64,000 nucleotides of DNA from Haloarcula rara (lineage in GTDB: Archaea > Halobacteriota > Halobacteria > Halobacteriales > Haloarculaceae), in contig NZ_CP119785.1 in assembly GCF_029338235.1 (NCBI RefSeq), forward strand, positions 620,001 to 684,000, in the 5' to 3' direction. Each line of letters begins with the position of its first letter. Position 1 is the stretch's first letter. Shown here piece by piece: positions 59,752 to 64,000 of this stretch. The translations under genes were made by a program, and so were the position numbers. A model generated the notes under the pieces. It did not search any database and was not told the origin of the DNA. It saw only the letters and a list, made by a program, of their open reading frames with translations.

Positions 59752-61866
59752 CTACCGGGCGTCCTCGATTGCCTCCAGCGCCGCCGGGTTCTCGATGCTG
59801 GACATATCCCCGAGGTCCTCCCCCCGATACACCGCGCCGATGGCCCGCCGGAGTATCTTCCCGCTCTGGGTCTTCGGGAACGCGTCCACGAACAGGACCT
59901 CCCGGGGCCGGAACGGCTTGCCGAGTTCCTCGCCGACGGTCCAGGTAATGCTGTCACGCAGGTCGTCGGTCGGTTCCGTCGCCGGTTCGAGGACGGCGTA
60001 CAGCACCACGGCGGTCCCAGTGGTGTCGTCGGGGACGCCGACAGCGGCGGCCTGGTTGACCGCAGGGTGGTCCATCGCCGCCCCCTCGACCTCCGCGGGC
60101 CCGACCTTCCGTCCGGCGACGTTGAGCGCGTCGTCGGCTCGACCGTGCAGGAACCAGAGCCCGTCCTCCCCTTTCTGGGCCCAGTCGCCGTGGTTCCACA
60201 GGTCCGCCCATCGGGACCAGTACTCCTCGACGTAGCGCTCGTCGCCGCGCCACAGCGATTTGCTCATCGACGGACAGGAGTCGCGGGCGACGAGATAGCC
60301 GCGTTCACCCGTGTCGGCGATGGAGTCGCCGTCCTCGTCGACGATATCGATATCCATTCCCAGCCCCGGCCCGCCGAGCGTGCAGGGTTTGAGCTCCTGG
60401 ATGGGCATCGGCATGAGAAAACAGCCCATGATTTCGGTGCCGCCGGAGATGTTGATGATTGGACAGTTCCCGTTGCCCACGTTGTCGTAGAACCACTGCC
60501 AGCTCTCGGGGTCCCACGGCTCGCCGGTCGACCCCAGGAGGCGCAGCGAGGACAGATCGTGGCCTTCCAGCCACTCCTCGCCCTGCTTTCGCAGCGCGCG
60601 AATCGCCGTCGGCGAGACGCCGAAGACGGTCAGGTCGTGGCGGTCTATCATCGCCCAGAAGCGGTCCGGGTCCGGGTAGTCCGGCGCGCCCTCGTACATG
60701 AAGATAGCCCCGCCCAGCGCGTGGTTGCCAAGCAGCGTCCAGGGCCCCATCATCCAGCCGATGTCGCTGACCCAGAAAAAGCGGTCGCCCGGCTTGTGGT
60801 CGAAGCCGAAGTAGATCTCCTTGGCCGCCTGCACGAGCGCCCCCGCGTGCGTGTGGACGATGCCCTTCGGTTCGCCGGTGGTCCCCGAGGAGTACAGCAG
60901 CATCGATTCCTGGTCGCTCGGGAGGGACTTGGCCTCGTAGCTGTCGGACTGGGAGGCGATGGCCTCGTTCCACCACTCGTCGCGGTCGGTCCAGGCCAGG
61001 GACGCCGCCGGGTCGTCCCGCTCACGGCTCGCGTCGCTCTCCGCTCGCGTGTCCGAGGCACACCGTGCCTCGCTAATCCGGTCGTACACGACCGTGTGCT
61101 CGACGCCGTCGCCGACCCGCTCGCGGGCCTGCTCAATGGCCTCGTCGGCGACCTCCTTCAGCTCGACTGTCGACCCACGGCGATAGAAGCCGTCGCCGGT
61201 GAACAGCACCGAGCAGTCCGCGTCCGCGAGGCGGGTGGCCGTCGCGTCGACGCCAAAGCCCGAGAAGATGGGGACGACGATGGCCCCGGCCTTCAGACAG
61301 CCATAGAAGATGCTGGCCACCTCGGGCACCATCGGCATGTAGAGGCCGACGGTGTCGCCCGTCTCGACGCCGACCGATTCCAGGTAGTTGGCGACCCGGT
61401 TGCTCTCCTCGTGGAGGTCGTGATAGGTGACCTGGCGGACGTCGCCGGGTTCGCCCTCCCAGATGAGCGCGACCTGATTGCGCACGTCGGTGTCGGGCGC
61501 GGCGTGGCGTGAAACGGCGTTGTGGGCCGCGTTCAGCTCCCCGCCGGGATACCAGTTCGTGAACTGCGGGCCGTCGAACGTCTCCCGCTCGCCGCTCGCA
61601 GTCTCGACGGACCGCGTCTCGGTCTCCCGGACCGCGTCGTAGTCCTCGAAAAACTCGACGTGGAGGTAGTCGACGAGTTCGTCCCAGAACCAGTCGACGC
61701 CGCTCTCGGGGACGCCGTCGATATCGGTCGTCGTCCGGCGTATCAGCTCCTCGTAGTCCTCGATGCCGTACGTTTGCATGAACTGCCAGACGTTGGTCGA
61801 TTCGACGAACGCCCGTGTGGGCTCGTGGACGACGCGGTCCAGCTCTTCGAGTGACTCCGGGGCCAT
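59752..61866 (-). CDS. Acetyl-CoA synthetase-like AMP-forming acyl-CoA ligase
   Basis: 704 aa, ANL superfamily. Motifs: LLYSSGTTGEPKGIVHTHAG (A3), then DIGWMMGPW, NISGGTEIMGCFLMP (A5), GERGYLVARDSCPSM, and GRADDALNVAGRKVGPAEVE (A8-hinge); the catalytic Lys is in PKTQSGKILRRAI. It would activate acetate or another short acid to the CoA thioester, feeding acetyl-CoA to the methylaspartate cycle if acetate. Residues about 262-290 (EARCASDTRAESDASRERDD) look like an in-frame insert containing a palindromic DNA hairpin at 61054-61072. Confidence 0.9.
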   Translation of the reverse strand: MAPESLEELDRVVHEPTRAFVESTNVWQFMQTYGIEDYEELIRRTTTDIDGVPESGVDWFWDELVDYLHVEFFEDYDAVRETETRSVETASGERETFDGPQFTNWYPGGELNAAHNAVSRHAAPDTDVRNQVALIWEGEPGDVRQVTYHDLHEESNRVANYLESVGVETGDTVGLYMPMVPEVASIFYGCLKAGAIVVPIFSGFGVDATATRLADADCSVLFTGDGFYRRGSTVELKEVADEAIEQARERVGDGVEHTVVYDRISEARCASDTRAESDASRERDDPAASLAWTDRDEWWNEAIASQSDSYEAKSLPSDQESMLLYSSGTTGEPKGIVHTHAGALVQAAKEIYFGFDHKPGDRFFWVSDIGWMMGPWTLLGNHALGGAIFMYEGAPDYPDPDRFWAMIDRHDLTVFGVSPTAIRALRKQGEEWLEGHDLSSLRLLGSTGEPWDPESWQWFYDNVGNGNCPIINISGGTEIMGCFLMPMPIQELKPCTLGGPGLGMDIDIVDEDGDSIADTGERGYLVARDSCPSMSKSLWRGDERYVEEYWSRWADLWNHGDWAQKGEDGLWFLHGRADDALNVAGRKVGPAEVEGAAMDHPAVNQAAAVGVPDDTTGTAVVLYAVLEPATEPTDDLRDSITWTVGEELGKPFRPREVLFVDAFPKTQSGKILRRAIGAVYRGEDLGDMSSIENPAALEAIEDAR

Positions 61867-61987
61867 AGTATGCGAATGCGTGACACACGACTAAGTAATT
61901 GCCCGGCTGTGGCGGCCCGAACGCACGCGCAGTCACTGCCTTCGGGCCCCGGAAACCCTTTTGCACGGGGACGGCCAAGGTCCGGTT

Positions 61988-62572
61988 ATGTACGTCCGGG
62001 ATGCGAAAAACCGAGAGGAGGTCTGGCTACTGGACCACATCGAGGAGATGGGACTGGACGAGACGAACTTCCGTTCCCGCGACTACGTCATCGCCATCGA
62101 CGAGCACGACGACCGGAAGGCCGGCTTCGGACGCATCCGAATCCACAAACCCGACGATGGCGACCCCATCTGCGAACTCACGAGCATCGGCGTCCTCCCG
62201 GAGTGGCGCGACCAGGGCGTCGGTGCCCACGTCATCGAGCGCCTCGTCGAGTACGCCGCCGACGAGGGGTTCGACGTGGTGTACTCGCTGACGAGCGCCG
62301 ACCGCTATCTCACACAGTTCGGGTTCGAGCCTATCGCCGTCGACGAGCTGCCGCCCCGGCTGCAGGACCGCCTCGAAGAGAAACGCGAGAACATCCAGCC
62401 CGACGCCGCCCCGCTCCGGGTGGCCCACGACGACTTTTCGGTCCCGCCCCGGTTCCGCGAGCGGTTCAAGAACGCCTCGGCCCACGAAGCCGAGCCCGAA
62501 CCCGAAGACACCGCCGAGGACTTCGGTATCGACCCCGATGAGGCGACCTACAAGTACGATACAGGGCGGTGA
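61988..62572 (+). CDS. GNAT-family N-acetyltransferase
   Basis: 194 aa from ATG 61988. MYVRDAKNREEVWLLDHIEE opens it, and ICELTSIGVLPEWRDQGVGA is followed by HVIERLVEYAADEGFDVVYS, the acetyl-CoA-binding Q/R-x-x-G-x-G/A motif and neighbouring helix. YLTQFGFEPIAVDELPP completes the fold. The acidic C-terminal 60 residues are a haloarchaeal tail. The acceptor (amine, protein N-terminus or other) is unknown. Confidence 0.87.
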   Translation: MYVRDAKNREEVWLLDHIEEMGLDETNFRSRDYVIAIDEHDDRKAGFGRIRIHKPDDGDPICELTSIGVLPEWRDQGVGAHVIERLVEYAADEGFDVVYSLTSADRYLTQFGFEPIAVDELPPRLQDRLEEKRENIQPDAAPLRVAHDDFSVPPRFRERFKNASAHEAEPEPEDTAEDFGIDPDEATYKYDTGR

Positions 62573-62590
62573 CACCGGGTCGAGCGGCCG

Positions 62591-63067
62591 CTATTTTCGG
62601 ACGTCGATGATTTCGATGTCGAAGACGAGGGTGCGCCCGGCGAGTTCGTGGTTGAAATCGACCTCGACGGCGTCCTCACGCACCGCGGTCACGTCGCCGT
62701 GGAGTTCGTTTTTCGCCTCGACGTGGAGGCCGACCTCCGGCTCCGAGCCGACCATCTCCTCGAACGCCTCGGGGTCGTACTCGCGGACTTTCTCGTCCTC
62801 GAACTCGCCGTAGGCCTTCTCGGGCGGGACCTCGATGGTCTTCTCCTCGCCCACTTCCATCCCGACGAGGACCTCCTCGATGCCCTCGATGATGTCGCCG
62901 CGGCCGACGGTAAAGGAAAGCGGCGCGTAATCGGCCGGCTGGACGCCCTGGGCCGTGATGAGGTCCTCGTGTCGAGCAACCTCCTGTCGAGAGGTGTCAA
63001 AGAGGCTCCCGTCCTCGAACCGTCCGACGTAATGGATAGTTACCCCGTCCCCGCGTTCGATTGGCAT
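62591..63067 (-). CDS. FKBP-type peptidyl-prolyl cis-trans isomerase, SlyD-like
   Basis: 158 aa from ATG 63067 (MPIERGDGVTIHYVGRFEDG). FKBP core: SLFDTSRQEVARHED, LSFTVGRGDIIEGIEEVLVG and MEVGEEKTIEVPPEKAYGEF. The insert-in-flap domain, as in SlyD, follows and ends with VDFNHELAGRTLVFDIEII. It folds proteins through proline isomerisation. An in-frame extension to 63145 was rejected. GATTTAAAC at 63090-63098 (minus strand) lies about 27 nt upstream as a TATA element. Confidence 0.92.
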   Translation of the reverse strand: MPIERGDGVTIHYVGRFEDGSLFDTSRQEVARHEDLITAQGVQPADYAPLSFTVGRGDIIEGIEEVLVGMEVGEEKTIEVPPEKAYGEFEDEKVREYDPEAFEEMVGSEPEVGLHVEAKNELHGDVTAVREDAVEVDFNHELAGRTLVFDIEIIDVRK

Positions 63068-63383
63068 ATCAGTTGGTTCGGGCGAGGAGTGATTTAAACC
63101 CAACTCTCGGCGGCTGTGGTCATCGCGCGCCGTCGTGTCGGCCATTTAATGTTACGGCCGAGAACCTATGGACCGAACTGACGCCGACGGTCGCTCGTGT
63201 CACCCACCACTCAGTTCCGTCTGAGAAGTGTCGAAAGAACCAGTTACGAACGTATTACTGCCCATAGTTGTATCATACCTCGCTATCATCAAAAGAACAG
63301 CCATCTTACCGCTCGGCGATTGCCGTATTGTACACTATCTTTTTGTACATTCGCGGAGACTGTCAGGACGGTGTGTCAACAAA
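63068..63383. promoter_or_regulatory. Divergent promoter region between the FKBP and alcohol dehydrogenase genes
   Basis: 316 bp, AT-richer toward the 3' end. The minus-strand TATA at 63090-63098 serves the FKBP gene. Ahead of the dehydrogenase, two TGTACA hexamers (63329-63334 and 63344-63349) are 15 nt apart centre to centre and straddle CTATCTTTT, lying 35-55 nt before the ATG, where a repressor or TATA/BRE-overlapping site could be. No gene or RNA is recognised here. Confidence 0.5.
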
Positions 63384-64000
63384 ATGTCAATGGACGCCGT
63401 GGTCTATCAGGGGCCACACGAAGTAGCGGTCGAAGAAGTAGAGGAGCCGGAGATAGAACACCCGAACGACGTACTCATCGACATCACGACGTCCTGTATC
63501 TGTGGGTCCGACCTCCACATGTACGAGGGACGGACGGCCGCAGAGCCGGGCATCGTCTTCGGGCACGAGAACATGGGTATCGTCACCGAGGTCGGTGACG
63601 CCGTCACCACCCTCGAAGAGGGCGACCGCGTGGTCGCCCCGTTCAACGTCGCCTGCGGCCACTGTGAGAACTGCGAGGACGGCTACACGGGCTTCTGTAC
63701 CAACGTCAACCCGGGCTTCGCTGGCGGCGCCTACGGCTACGTGGCGATGGGACCGTACAAAGGCGGGCAAGCCGAGAAGCTCCGCATCCCGTACGCGGAC
63801 TTCAACGCCTTACAGCTGCCCGAGGGCGACCAACACGAGGACGCCTTCTCCCTGCTCGCGGACATCTTCCCGACGGGGTGGCACGGGACGGAACTCGCCA
63901 ACTTAGAGCCCGGCGACTCCGTCGCCATCTACGGCGCGGGCCCGGTCGGCCTGATGGCCGCCTACAGCGCGAAAATCAAAGGCGCGGCCGAGATCTACAC
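63384..64000 (+). CDS. Zinc-dependent alcohol dehydrogenase (MDR family), cut by window end
   Basis: First 205 residues of a medium-chain dehydrogenase. CICGSDLHMYEGRT carries the catalytic-zinc Cys, GHENMGIVTEVGDAV the His/Glu block, and CGHCENCEDGYTGFC the four structural-zinc Cys. VAIYGAGPVGLMAAYSAKIK begins the Rossmann NAD(P) domain. The NVNPGFAGGAYGYVAMGPYK stretch resembles glutathione-independent formaldehyde dehydrogenase-like enzymes, so aldehyde or alcohol oxidation is likely. ATG at 63384; another at 63390 is possible. The C-terminus lies beyond 64000. Confidence 0.9.
   Translation, partial: MSMDAVVYQGPHEVAVEEVEEPEIEHPNDVLIDITTSCICGSDLHMYEGRTAAEPGIVFGHENMGIVTEVGDAVTTLEEGDRVVAPFNVACGHCENCEDGYTGFCTNVNPGFAGGAYGYVAMGPYKGGQAEKLRIPYADFNALQLPEGDQHEDAFSLLADIFPTGWHGTELANLEPGDSVAIYGAGPVGLMAAYSAKIKGAAEIY

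Overview
The window is high-GC haloarchaeal chromosome, most likely from the Haloarcula/Halomicroarcula side of the Haloarculaceae. The evidence is the very acidic proteome, AT-rich TATA boxes about 25-30 nt ahead of start codons (leaderless transcription), the ftsZ1-secE-spt5 neighbourhood, a full methylaspartate-cycle gene set, a type IV pilin, a geranylgeranyl-reductase-family protein and many haloarchaea-only small families (DUF5787/5788/5789/5797-like). No rRNA or tRNA gene and no CRISPR array was found. The genus is inferred, not proven.

Layout. 1-4.6 kb: pabBAC (aminodeoxychorismate branch), an acidic helix-hairpin-helix protein and aroE. 4.6-5.0 kb: a gene-free block of nested inverted repeats. 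5-11 kb: cation/Ca exchanger, dtdA, ftsZ1, a coiled-coil/HhH protein, secE and spt5. 11-19 kb: a three-gene ABC-2 exporter operon, then single genes (PHP, YdjM-like, CinA, MscS, aminotransferase, DUF2062). 19.2-25.9 kb: methylaspartate cycle, with mamA-mamB-mal-mch-mcl as one overlapping minus-strand operon and mct divergent from it across a shared promoter region. These enzymes turn glutamate into mesaconyl-CoA and then glyoxylate plus propionyl-CoA, the acetyl-CoA assimilation route known from Haloarcula. 25.9-26.6 kb: a VapBC-like toxin-antitoxin pair with a perfect palindrome between TATA box and start. 27-39.9 kb: CorC-type membrane protein, NHL propeller, XPD-like Fe-S helicase, Get3/ArsA ATPase, SDR, endonuclease V, rhomboid with a zinc finger, PolX and a Mut7-C nuclease.

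39.9-41.5 kb is a TnpB-only IS605/IS1341-type element. Its tnpB carries a 51-bp palindromic insert near the 3' end, and it sits against an orphan 3' fragment of another gene. 42-45.4 kb is an FtsX/LolD-type ABC system with an exported CARDB-like partner. 45.5-54 kb holds two genes with apparent single-base frameshifts (a DUF5797-like gene and an M20 amidohydrolase), two RDD proteins, a Nudix hydrolase, a uS10-like protein, and an AT-richer type IV pilin gene. The pilin gene lies between two nearly identical 77-bp copies of the amidohydrolase 3' end, which looks like an insertion or recombination footprint. 54-64 kb is mostly single metabolic and membrane genes: SpoIIM-like, PAPS-reductase-like, MFS, a tandem PH-domain pair, an acetyl-CoA-synthetase-like ligase, GNAT, FKBP, and a zinc alcohol dehydrogenase cut by the window end.

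The best candidates for something not already well described are the insertion scar around the pilin gene, the recurring mini-hairpins (inside tnpB, at the IS left end and inside the acyl-CoA synthetase gene), the coiled-coil/HhH protein between ftsZ1 and secE, and the vapBC operator. No clearly new multi-gene system could be demonstrated from sequence alone.
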